The notes beneath the pieces were generated by a model. It had not been told where the DNA came from and did no database searches. It saw only the letters and a program-made list of their open reading frames with translations. From positions 62,001 to 126,000 of the forward strand of contig NZ_BDAI01000003.1 in the NCBI RefSeq assembly GCF_002091755.1: a DNA stretch of 64,000 bases, read 5' to 3'. This DNA comes from Pseudomonas nitroreducens NBRC 12694. Lineage in GTDB: Bacteria; Pseudomonadota; Gammaproteobacteria; Pseudomonadales; Pseudomonadaceae. The first letter of the stretch is position 1. Every line of letters begins with the position of its first letter. Made by a program: the position numbers and the translations under genes. Positions 55,324 to 63,284 of this stretch are shown here, piece after piece.

Positions 55324-56471
55324 GCCAGGTCCTGCGCGGCAAGACCGCCATCGTCGGCATCGGCAGCGCCGGTATCGGCGAAGCCCATGGCTACAGCGCC
55401 ATGGAGCTGCTCGGCCAGGCCTCGATGAAAGCCATCGCCGATGCAGGGCTTGCGCTCTCGGACATCGACGCGGTGTTCTCGGCCACCAGCTCCCACGCCT
55501 TCCCGACCCTCTCGGTCTGCGAATACCTGGGCATCAAGCCGAAGTTCGTCGATGGCACCAATGTCGGCGGCTCCAGCTTCGAGCTGCATCTTCTGCAGGC
55601 AACCCTGGCCCTGGAGGCCGGCCTGTGTGACGCGGCGCTGATCTGCTATGGCTCCAACCAGCGCACCGCCGGCGGCAAGCTGGTATCGATGAGCGAGCCG
55701 CAGTGGCACGAAACGCCCTACCAGCCGCGCCACCCGATCACCGCCTACGCGCTGGCTGCCAGCCGGCACATGCATCAATACGGCACCACCCGCGAGCACC
55801 TGGCCGAAGTGGCCGTGGCCGCACGGGGCTGGGCCAACCTCAATCCCGAGGCCTTCGCCCGTGGCCCGCTGAGCATCGATGAGGTGCTCGCTGCGCGGAT
55901 GGTCAGCGACCCGCTGAGCAAGGCCGACTGCTGCCTGGTCACCGACGGCGGTGGCGCCTGTGTGATGGTGCGCGCCGACCGCGCGCGGGACCTGCCCAGG
56001 GCGCCGATCTACTTCCTCGGCGCGGCCGGCGCACAGTGGCACCGCTCCATCGTTGCCATGCCCGACCTCACCGTCACTGCCGCTTCCGAGAGTGGCCCGC
56101 GCGCCATGCAGATGGCCGGTGTGAAGCACGAGGACATCGACCTGGTGATGGTCTACGACGCCTTCACCATCAATACGATCCTGTTCCTCGAAGACCTCGG
56201 CTTCTGCCCGAAGGGCGAGGGCGGTCGCTTCGTCCAGGGCGGGCGCATCGCTCCTGGCGGCGAGCTGGCGGTGAACACCAACGGCGGCGGGCTGTCCTGT
56301 GTGCATCCGGGCATGTACGGCATGTTCCTGATCATCGAGGCGGTTACGCAGTTGCGCCGACAGGCCGGTGAACGCCAGTTGAAGAAGGCCGATATCGCCC
56401 TGCTGCACGGCAACGGCGGCACCTTGTCCAGCCAGGTCACCGCGCTGCTCGGCACCCAGAACGTGCTCTGA
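55320..56471 (+). CDS. Thiolase-superfamily protein (lipid-transfer/SCP2-thiolase group) lacking catalytic cysteines
   Basis: The 383-residue protein has the thiolase fold signature KTAIVGIGSAGIGE, EAGLCDAALICYGSN, VMVYDAFTINTILFLEDLGF (Y279), NTNGGGLSCVHPGMYGMF and LLHGNGGTLSSQ. The nucleophilic cysteine position is in GGSS (around residues 83-86) and the second catalytic Cys position is Gly in HGNGG, so normal thiolysis is unlikely. Related thiolase-fold/DUF35 pairs act as retro-aldolases in steroid side-chain loss. A carbon-carbon lyase role is therefore a candidate. Coupled to the DUF35 gene by ATGA. Confidence 0.82.
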   Translation: MSQVLRGKTAIVGIGSAGIGEAHGYSAMELLGQASMKAIADAGLALSDIDAVFSATSSHAFPTLSVCEYLGIKPKFVDGTNVGGSSFELHLLQATLALEAGLCDAALICYGSNQRTAGGKLVSMSEPQWHETPYQPRHPITAYALAASRHMHQYGTTREHLAEVAVAARGWANLNPEAFARGPLSIDEVLAARMVSDPLSKADCCLVTDGGGACVMVRADRARDLPRAPIYFLGAAGAQWHRSIVAMPDLTVTAASESGPRAMQMAGVKHEDIDLVMVYDAFTINTILFLEDLGFCPKGEGGRFVQGGRIAPGGELAVNTNGGGLSCVHPGMYGMFLIIEAVTQLRRQAGERQLKKADIALLHGNGGTLSSQVTALLGTQNVL

Positions 56472-56593
56472 AATCCGGGCAGGACGCCCTCCCGGTGGCC
56501 ACCTGCGATAAGCGGGCGGCCCGCCGTGGACGCGTTCGCCCTCGCGCCGGGACGGCCTCGTCCGGCACCCGTCATCTGTTCAGGTGGAACGTC

Positions 56594-58729
56594 ATGTCAG
56601 TGAGTCACTTGCAACGCACAGGCTTCGCCAGCCTTACCCCGCTGATCCAGCCACGCTCGGTCGCCGTGGTCGGCGCTTCCAGCGACCCGCACCGCATCGG
56701 TGGCCGCCCCATCGCCTACATGCTGCGCAACGGCTTCACCGGCCGCATCCTGCCGGTCAACCCCAATCGCACCGAAATCCAGGGCCTGCCGGCCTACGCC
56801 AGTGTCGACGCACTGCCTGAGGCGCCGGACGTGGCGATCATCGCGGTGCCGGCGCCGCAGGTGCTGGAGACCGTCCAGGTACTGGGCCGCAAGGGCGCGC
56901 GCAGCGCCATTGTGTTCTCCTCCGGCTTCAGCGAAGTCGGCGAGGAAGGCGTGGCCATGCAGGACGCCATCGTCGAGGCCGCCCGCGCGGCGAACATGCG
57001 CCTGCTGGGACCGAACGCCCTGGGCGTGTTCAACGCCAACCTGGGCTACTACGCCTTCTTCTCCACCAGCCTGGAGCGCGGCATCCCGCTGGCCGGGCGC
57101 GTCGGCATCGCCACCCAGTCCGGCGCCTACGGCGCACACCTGCTGGGTCTGTCGCGGCAGCGCGGGCTGGGAACGCCGATCTGCGTCGCCACCGGCAACG
57201 AAGCCGACGTCACCCTGGGCGACGCCATCGGCTGGCTGGTGGAATCGCCGGAGGTCGACGTGGTGATGGCCTACGCCGAATCCATCCGCAATGTCGACAG
57301 CTTCCTCGCCGCCCTCGAAGCGGCCCATCGCGCCGGCAAGCCGGTGATCCTGCACAAGGTCGGGCGCAGCGAGCTGGGTGGCCGCGCGGCCATGTCACAC
57401 ACCGCCTCCCTGGCTGGCGACGACAAGGTGCTCGATGCGGTGCTGGCCGACTACGCCGTGGTCCGCGCGCGCACCACCGAAGAGCTGGTGGACATCGCCT
57501 ACCTCGCGACCCAGCGCATCTACCCGGTGAACAACAGCCTGGGGATGATCACCGTGAGCGGTGGCGCCGGGATCATCGTCAGCGACGCTGCCGAGGACGT
57601 TGGGCTGCCCATGCCGCCGATGCCGGAAGAGGCTCAGGCGCGACTGAAACAGCGCCTGCACTATGCCTCGCCGTTGAACCCGGTGGACTGCACGGCCCAG
57701 GCGCTCAACGACCTGAGCCTGGTGCACGATTTCACCGAGTCCATGGTGGTGGACGGCGGCTATCGTTCGCTGATCGCCTTCTTCACCCAGGCCGGCACCG
57801 CCGCCTCCATCGGCCCGCGCCTGGCCGAGCAGTTCGCGCGGATCAAGGCCGACCATCCGGACCGCCTGTTCGTGGTCTCGGTGATGGGCGAGGGCGAGGA
57901 GCTGGCGCCTTACCAGAAGGCCGGCTTCGCCCTGTTCGAGGACCCGACCCGTGCCGTGCGCGCCATCCAGGCCATGGGCCAGTTGGGCGAAGCGTTCGCC
58001 CGGCCGCTGCGCAGCATTCCTGTGCCCGGTGGCGTCGAGCTGCCGGCCAGCACGCCCGGTGAGGCCGAAGCCAAGCAATTGCTGGCGCGCGCCGGCATCG
58101 AATCGGCGCCCGAACGTGTGCTGAAAAGCGCTGCGGAAGCCGCCGCGTTTGCCGAACAGATCGGCTTCCCGGTGGTGCTGAAAATCGCCTCGGCGGACAT
58201 CCTGCACAAGTCGGAAATCGGCGGCGTGCTGCTCAACGTCGGCAGCGCCCAGGCCGTACGCGAAGGGTATGCATTGCTGCTCGAACGCGCCGCCGAGCAT
58301 GCGCCGCACGCCCGCCTCGATGGCGTGCTGGTGGCGCGCCAGCTGCAGGGCGGCGTCGAGTGCTTCATGGGCATCCAGCGCGACCCGCAGTTCGGTCCGG
58401 TGGCGGTGTTTGGCCTCGGCGGCATCTTCGTCGAGGTGCTCAAGGACGTGGTGTTCCGCCGCTGCCCGTTCGGCGTCGGCGAAGCCGAGCAGATGATCCG
58501 CAGCATCAAGGGCGCGCCGCTGCTGCTGGGCGCCCGTGGTCGCCCGGTGACCGATATCAAGGCCCTGTCGCGCGTTCTCTCGCAGCTCTCGCAATTCGCT
58601 GCAGAGGCCGGCCCGCGCTTGCGTTCGGTGGACCTCAACCCGGTCTTCGCCATGCCCGAAGGGCAGGGCGCCTGGGCCGCCGACGCGGTGCTGGAAGTGC
58701 AGGAGGTGGCCCATGGCGCTGAATCCTGA
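56594..58729 (+). CDS. NDP-forming acyl-CoA synthetase (acetate-CoA ligase family)
   Basis: A 711-residue fusion of the alpha and beta subunits of ADP-forming acyl-CoA ligases. Order: CoA-binding Rossmann domain (RSVAVVGASSDPHRIGGRP), ligase domain with the phospho-histidine H269 in MSHTASLAGDD, and a C-terminal ATP-grasp domain (FPVVLKIASADILHKSEIGG; VAVFGLGGIFVEVLKDV). It would activate the imported acid to its CoA thioester, the entry step of the operon. Start ATG 56594 with AGGTGGAA upstream; 122 bases follow the thiolase gene. It overlaps the next gene by 17 bases. Confidence 0.92.
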   Translation: MSVSHLQRTGFASLTPLIQPRSVAVVGASSDPHRIGGRPIAYMLRNGFTGRILPVNPNRTEIQGLPAYASVDALPEAPDVAIIAVPAPQVLETVQVLGRKGARSAIVFSSGFSEVGEEGVAMQDAIVEAARAANMRLLGPNALGVFNANLGYYAFFSTSLERGIPLAGRVGIATQSGAYGAHLLGLSRQRGLGTPICVATGNEADVTLGDAIGWLVESPEVDVVMAYAESIRNVDSFLAALEAAHRAGKPVILHKVGRSELGGRAAMSHTASLAGDDKVLDAVLADYAVVRARTTEELVDIAYLATQRIYPVNNSLGMITVSGGAGIIVSDAAEDVGLPMPPMPEEAQARLKQRLHYASPLNPVDCTAQALNDLSLVHDFTESMVVDGGYRSLIAFFTQAGTAASIGPRLAEQFARIKADHPDRLFVVSVMGEGEELAPYQKAGFALFEDPTRAVRAIQAMGQLGEAFARPLRSIPVPGGVELPASTPGEAEAKQLLARAGIESAPERVLKSAAEAAAFAEQIGFPVVLKIASADILHKSEIGGVLLNVGSAQAVREGYALLLERAAEHAPHARLDGVLVARQLQGGVECFMGIQRDPQFGPVAVFGLGGIFVEVLKDVVFRRCPFGVGEAEQMIRSIKGAPLLLGARGRPVTDIKALSRVLSQLSQFAAEAGPRLRSVDLNPVFAMPEGQGAWAADAVLEVQEVAHGAES

Positions 58730-59594
58730 GCACCTGCTGAATTACCCGATCCCGGAAGTACGCCAGCGTTTCAGCCGCCACGACAGCGCCTTCTATGCGC
58801 TGTCGGTCGGCCTCGGCGCGGACCCGATGGACGAGCACCAGCTGACCTTCGTCGACGCCAATCGTGAGCTGCAAGCGCTGCCCTGCATGGCGGTGGTGCT
58901 CGGTCACCCCGGCTTCTGGCTGGGCAACCCGGACACAGGCGTCGATGCCCTGCGCCTGGTCCACGGCGAGCAGAGCATCGAATGGCTCAAGCCGCTGCCG
59001 GTGGAAGGCGAAGTGATCGGCCGCACCCGCGTCACCGGGCTGGTCGACAAGGGCGCCGGCAAGGGCGCGCTGCTCTATAGCGAGAAGGTCGTCAGCGATG
59101 CGCAGAGCGGCGAGGTGCTGGCGATTGCCCGCGGCACCACCTTCCTGCGTGGCGACGGCGGCTTCGGTGGCGACAGTCAGTCGCTGAGCCAGCCGCACCG
59201 CCTGCCCGAGCAGGCGCCGGACCTGGCCATCGACCTGCCGACTCGCCCCGAGCAGGCGCTGCACTACCGCCTGAACGGCGACGACAACCCGATCCACGCC
59301 AGCCCCGCAGCGGCGGCGCGCGGTGGTTTCCCCAGGCCGATCCTGCACGGCCTGTGCACCCTGGGGGTGGCCTTCCACGCGCTGCTGCGCGGCTTGGCCG
59401 ACTACCGCGCGGAGCGTTTCGCCCACCTGCAGGTGCGCTTCTCCGCACCGGTTTTCCCCGGCGAAACCCTGCGTACCGAAATCTGGAATGACGGCTCCTT
59501 CCGCACCCGCGTCGTCGAGCGCGACGTGGTGGTGCTGGACAACGGCCGCGTGCGCCTGACCCCGGAGATGGGAGAACACGCCGGGCGGGCATAG
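58713..59594 (+). CDS. MaoC-like (R)-specific enoyl-CoA hydratase
   Basis: The 293-residue protein is a double hot-dog hydratase 2. The C-terminal hot dog has the catalytic motif YRLNGDDNPIHASPAAAARG with D190/N192/H195, followed by GGFPRPILHGLCTLG. The N-terminal half is the non-catalytic hot dog. It should hydrate the enoyl-CoA formed by the dehydrogenase to a 3-hydroxyacyl-CoA. The 17-base overlap with the CoA ligase gene implies coupled expression. Confidence 0.88.
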   Translation: MALNPEHLLNYPIPEVRQRFSRHDSAFYALSVGLGADPMDEHQLTFVDANRELQALPCMAVVLGHPGFWLGNPDTGVDALRLVHGEQSIEWLKPLPVEGEVIGRTRVTGLVDKGAGKGALLYSEKVVSDAQSGEVLAIARGTTFLRGDGGFGGDSQSLSQPHRLPEQAPDLAIDLPTRPEQALHYRLNGDDNPIHASPAAAARGGFPRPILHGLCTLGVAFHALLRGLADYRAERFAHLQVRFSAPVFPGETLRTEIWNDGSFRTRVVERDVVVLDNGRVRLTPEMGEHAGRA

Positions 59595-59633
59595 CGCGAC
59601 GACGACCTCAACCAACCTGCGAGAACAACAACA

Positions 59634-60998
59634 ATGAACGCACCCGACAGCATGGCCCAGGCCACCGCGATACCGCGGCGGACCCTGGTGATCGCCTTCC
59701 TCTTCTGCTTCCTGGGTCTGCTCGCCGATGGCGCGGACCTGATGTTCCTCGCCTACAGCCTGAACAGCCTGAAGGCCGAGTTCGGCCTCTCCAACTTCGA
59801 GGCCGGTTCGCTGGGCAGCATCACCCTGGCCGGCATGGCCATCGGCGGTATCTACGGCGGCTGGGCGTGCGACCGCTTTGGCCGGGTGCGGGTGGTGACG
59901 TGGACCATCCTGGTGTTCTCCGTGGGCACCGCGCTGCTCGGGCTGGCGCACAACTTCTGGGCCTTTGCGCTGATCCGCTTCGTCTCCTCGCTGGGCCTGG
60001 GCTCGCTGTTCGTCGCCTGCAACATCCTGATGTCCGAGTTCGTCACCGCGAAGTACCGCACCACCATCCTGGCGACCATGCAGGCTGGTTGGACGGTCGG
60101 CTACCTGGTGGCGACGGTGCTCGCAGGGCAGATCATCCCCGACTACGGCTGGCGCGCGCTGTTCTTCACCGCGATCGGCGCGGCGCTGATCTGCCTGGCG
60201 CTGCGGCCCTGGGTGCCGGAGTCGCCGTCCTGGCTGGCAGCCCGCGCGCAACGGCTGCAGCAGGCCGCCAGCAATCGCCAGCAGAGCGCGCCCAGCGGCG
60301 GCATGCGCCAGCTGCTGGTCGATCCGTCCACCCGGCGCATGTTCCTGCTGTGGAGCCTCACCTCGTGCTTCCTGCTGTTCGGCTACTACGGCACCAACAA
60401 CTGGATGCCCTCGTACCTGGAAAGCGAGCTGGGCATGAACTTCAAGTCCATGACCGGCTACATGGTCGGCACCTACACCGCGATGATCCTCGGCAAGGTG
60501 CTCGCCGGGATCGCCTCGGACCGCTTCGGCCGCCGCGCCACCTTCGCCGCCGGCGCCATCGGCACCGCGATCTTCATGCCGGTGATCGTGTTCTGGCACA
60601 CCCCGGACAACATCGTCTGGATCCTCGCGCTGTTCGGCTTCATCTACGGCGTACCGGTGGGCGTGCTGGCCACCTACATGACCGAGAGCTTCTCCACCCA
60701 GGTACGCGGCGCCGCCGTCGGCACCTCCTACAACCTCGGCCGCATCGGCGCGGCGGTGGCCCCGGCGGCCATCGGCCTGCTGGCCTCCCATGTGTCCATC
60801 GGCGCGGGCTTCCTGGTGATGGGCATCACCTACGTCATCACCGGCCTGATCCCGGCGCTGCTGATCCCCAACCGCCTGTATGACCCGAATCGCGAAGGGC
60901 GCACGGCGCAGCCCGCTACACCCGCACGTGCGCCTGCGCCTGCGCACAGCGCTACCCGCCCGCTGGGCCAACCCGTCACGGAGGAAAGCCTGCGATGA
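59634..60998 (+). CDS. MFS transporter, AAHS (aromatic acid:H+ symporter)-like
   Basis: The 454-residue protein has 12 helices and the AAHS-type signature with an acidic helix-1 motif (LLADGADLMFLAYSL), GGWACDRFGRVRV between helices 2-3, and GIASDRFGRRATF in the second half. PcaK/BenK-type carriers share these. It likely imports the substrate that the operon degrades, probably an aromatic or other hydrophobic acid. It has a long Pro/Ala-rich C-terminal tail. Its stop overlaps the thioesterase start (ATGA). Confidence 0.87.
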   Translation: MNAPDSMAQATAIPRRTLVIAFLFCFLGLLADGADLMFLAYSLNSLKAEFGLSNFEAGSLGSITLAGMAIGGIYGGWACDRFGRVRVVTWTILVFSVGTALLGLAHNFWAFALIRFVSSLGLGSLFVACNILMSEFVTAKYRTTILATMQAGWTVGYLVATVLAGQIIPDYGWRALFFTAIGAALICLALRPWVPESPSWLAARAQRLQQAASNRQQSAPSGGMRQLLVDPSTRRMFLLWSLTSCFLLFGYYGTNNWMPSYLESELGMNFKSMTGYMVGTYTAMILGKVLAGIASDRFGRRATFAAGAIGTAIFMPVIVFWHTPDNIVWILALFGFIYGVPVGVLATYMTESFSTQVRGAAVGTSYNLGRIGAAVAPAAIGLLASHVSIGAGFLVMGITYVITGLIPALLIPNRLYDPNREGRTAQPATPARAPAPAHSATRPLGQPVTEESLR

Positions 60999-61441
60999 CC
61001 GATCTCACCCGCGCCGCCCATGCGCCCGGGCCGGACATGTTCCCCCGCGATCGATACACCTTCCAGGAGTTCCTCGGCCTGGAGCGCTGGGTCGATGGCG
61101 AAGTGGTGCGGGTACGCCTGCGCCACCGCCCGGAGCTGATGAACTACATCGACAGCTTCCACGGCGGCGTGCTGATGAGCGTGCTCGACGCTGCCATGGC
61201 CGGCGCGATCCGTGCGCAGATGCCGGGTTGCTCGATGGTCACCATCGACATGGCCACCCACTTCATGGGCAGCACCCGCGGCGAGATCAACGCCGTCGGC
61301 CGGGTGCTCAAGCGCACCCGCACGCTGTGCTTCTGCGCGGCGGAAATCTTCGATGAAGCCGGCGAGCTGATCGCCAGCGCCACCGGCAGTTTCAAGTACC
61401 GGCCCGCGGCGGCCGGAGCTGTTCAACCGACACGGGAATGA
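60995..61441 (+). CDS. PaaI-family hot-dog thioesterase
   Basis: The 148-residue protein has the PaaI/4HBT hot-dog motif MNYIDSFHGGVLMSVLDAAMAG, where the HGG and an acidic residue form the active site, and TIDMATHFMGSTRGE. It may hydrolyse blocked or dead-end CoA thioesters in the pathway, as PaaI does for phenylacetate. Coupled to the MFS gene and followed five bases later by the dehydrogenase gene. Confidence 0.85.
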   Translation: MTDLTRAAHAPGPDMFPRDRYTFQEFLGLERWVDGEVVRVRLRHRPELMNYIDSFHGGVLMSVLDAAMAGAIRAQMPGCSMVTIDMATHFMGSTRGEINAVGRVLKRTRTLCFCAAEIFDEAGELIASATGSFKYRPAAAGAVQPTRE

Positions 61442-61445
61442 TGAA

Positions 61446-62504
61446 ATGACCGACCACACCGCGATGGCCGAGGAGCGCGAAGAGCGCCTGCGGCTGATCC
61501 GTGACAGCGCCGCCTCCCTGGTCCCGCGCGGCGGCGACCTGGGCCGGGTGCGCCGTCTGCGCTTCCAGCAGACGGGCGTCGACCGCGACGCTTGGGGCGA
61601 AGTCTGCGCCATGGGCTGGCCGGGCCTGCGCCTGGCGGAAGAGCGGGGCGGCAGCGGGCTGGGCATGGCCGAGTACGCGGCGCTGCTGGAAGAGCTGGGC
61701 CGTGGCCTGCTGCCCGAGCCGCTGATCGAGGCGAGCCTGGTCGCTCCGCTACTGCCGGCGGACGAGCGCGACGCGCTGCTGGCCGGCGAGCGGCTGATCC
61801 TGCCGGCCGGCATCGGTTATGAAGCGGATGCGGCATTGCCGGTGCTGCGCGACGGCCAGTTGCGCGGCGAGGTCGCCCATGTGGCGCTCGGTGCTGCGGC
61901 CGATGCCTGGCTGGTCGCCTGCAACGCCGGCCTTGCTCTGGTGCAGCGCAACGCCGAAGGGCTCAGCCTGCATCAGGAGCCGACCCAGGACGGCGGCCAC
62001 CTGGCGCGCCTGCGCTTCGACGGCACGCCGGCGCAACTCGTCGAGTCCACGCCCGCCGCCCTCGACGAAGCGGCGCTGGCCTGCTCGGCCTATCTGGTCG
62101 GGCTGATGGATGCCGCCTTCGAACAGACTCGCGACTACCTCGGCGTGCGCCGCCAGTTCGGCCGCGAGATCGGCAGCTTCCAGTCGCTGCAGCACCGCAT
62201 GGTCGACCTGAAGCTGCAGATCGAGCTAGCCCGCGCCATCGTCGGCGAAGCGGCCAGCGCCCTGGATGACGGTGCGCCGACTGCCCTGGTACAGCGCCTG
62301 GTGTCCACCGCCAAGGTGCGTGCCGCCGAAGCGGCCATGCTGGTCACCCGCCAGGCGATCCAGTTGCACGGCGGCATCGGCTACACCGACGAGGCCGACA
62401 TCGGCCTGTTCCTGCGCCGCGCCATGGTGCTGCTCAACAGCCAGGGCTCGTTGGCCTTCCATCGGGCGCGCTACATCGCCCTGCTGCATGCGGAGGTGGC
62501 GTGA
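61446..62504 (+). CDS. Acyl-CoA dehydrogenase subunit lacking the catalytic glutamate
   Basis: The 352-residue protein has acyl-CoA dehydrogenase features: AEERGGSGLGMAEYAALLEELG at the N-terminal helical domain, DYLGVRRQFGREIGSFQSLQH and QAIQLHGGIGYTDEADIGLF for FAD and fold contacts. The C-terminal IYEGTSQIQR-type motif, which carries the catalytic Glu in typical members, reads LNSQGSLAFHR here, with Q333 in its place. That fits the non-catalytic half of heteromeric alpha2beta2 dehydrogenases. Its likely partner starts at 63285. The stop overlaps the next ATG (TGATG). Confidence 0.87.
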   Translation: MTDHTAMAEEREERLRLIRDSAASLVPRGGDLGRVRRLRFQQTGVDRDAWGEVCAMGWPGLRLAEERGGSGLGMAEYAALLEELGRGLLPEPLIEASLVAPLLPADERDALLAGERLILPAGIGYEADAALPVLRDGQLRGEVAHVALGAAADAWLVACNAGLALVQRNAEGLSLHQEPTQDGGHLARLRFDGTPAQLVESTPAALDEAALACSAYLVGLMDAAFEQTRDYLGVRRQFGREIGSFQSLQHRMVDLKLQIELARAIVGEAASALDDGAPTALVQRLVSTAKVRAAEAAMLVTRQAIQLHGGIGYTDEADIGLFLRRAMVLLNSQGSLAFHRARYIALLHAEVA

Positions 62505-63268
62505 TGAGCGAGATGCTGCTGCAGGAAACTCATGGTTCGGTGCGCCTGCTGCGTTTCAACAATCCGGCGCGGCGCAATGCGCTGTCCCCCGCATTGCGCG
62601 CCGAGTTGCTCGACGCACTGCGTGAAGCGGACGCCGATCCCTCCGTGCGCAGCGTGGTGCTCACCGGTTCGGCGGAAGTCTTCAGCGCTGGCGGCGACCT
62701 CAGCGACATGCACGTCACCGACCTCAACGCCGGCCGCATGCGCATGCAGAAGAACGCCGACCTGATCCGCCAGATGCTGCGCATGGGCAAGCCGATCATC
62801 GCCGCCGTCGAAGGCTGGGCGGTGGGCGCCGGGCTTTCGGTGGCGCTGGCCTGCGACAGCCTGGTTTGCGGCGGCACGGCGCGCTTCGCGGCGGGCTTCG
62901 GCAAGGTCGGACTGATCGCCGATCTTGGCCAGTTGCACACCTTGCCTGCGCGCATCGGCAACGGTCGGGCGCGGCAAGTGCTGATGTTCGGCCAGGTGAT
63001 CGAGGCCGAGGAAGCATTGCGCATCGGCCTGGTGGACCAGCTCTGTGCACCGGGTGCCGCGCTGGATGCGGCGCTGGCACTGGCCGCGAAGGTCGAGCAG
63101 CAGGCGCCGCTGGCGCTGTCGCTGACCAAGGCGCTGCTGGCCGATGGCCTGGAGCTGCTGCTCGAACGCGAAGGCGATTTCCAGAGCCAGCTGTTCCTCA
63201 GTGCCGACCACGCTGAAGGCAAAGCGGCCTTCCTCGAAAAACGTTCCCCGGATTTCCGGGGCCAGTAA
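62504..63268 (+). CDS. Enoyl-CoA hydratase/isomerase (crotonase family)
   Basis: The 254-residue crotonase-fold protein has RLLRFNNPARRNALSPALR, the oxyanion-hole segment SAGGDLSDMHV, and GWAVGAGLSVALACDSLVC. The second catalytic position lies in GKVGLIADLG, with Asp as in PaaG/isomerase-type members rather than Glu. It may be a second hydratase or a double-bond isomerase. ATG 62504 is seven bases after GGAGG; an adjacent GTG at 62501 is poorer. Confidence 0.9.
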   Translation: MSEMLLQETHGSVRLLRFNNPARRNALSPALRAELLDALREADADPSVRSVVLTGSAEVFSAGGDLSDMHVTDLNAGRMRMQKNADLIRQMLRMGKPIIAAVEGWAVGAGLSVALACDSLVCGGTARFAAGFGKVGLIADLGQLHTLPARIGNGRARQVLMFGQVIEAEEALRIGLVDQLCAPGAALDAALALAAKVEQQAPLALSLTKALLADGLELLLEREGDFQSQLFLSADHAEGKAAFLEKRSPDFRGQ

Positions 63269-63284
63269 TCAGGAGAACCGTGAC

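Noticed and set aside
58635..60971. 778-codon minus-strand frame across the MaoC and MFS genes
   Set aside because: Antisense artefact: the plus-strand MaoC and MFS genes have full domain signatures and tightly packed starts.
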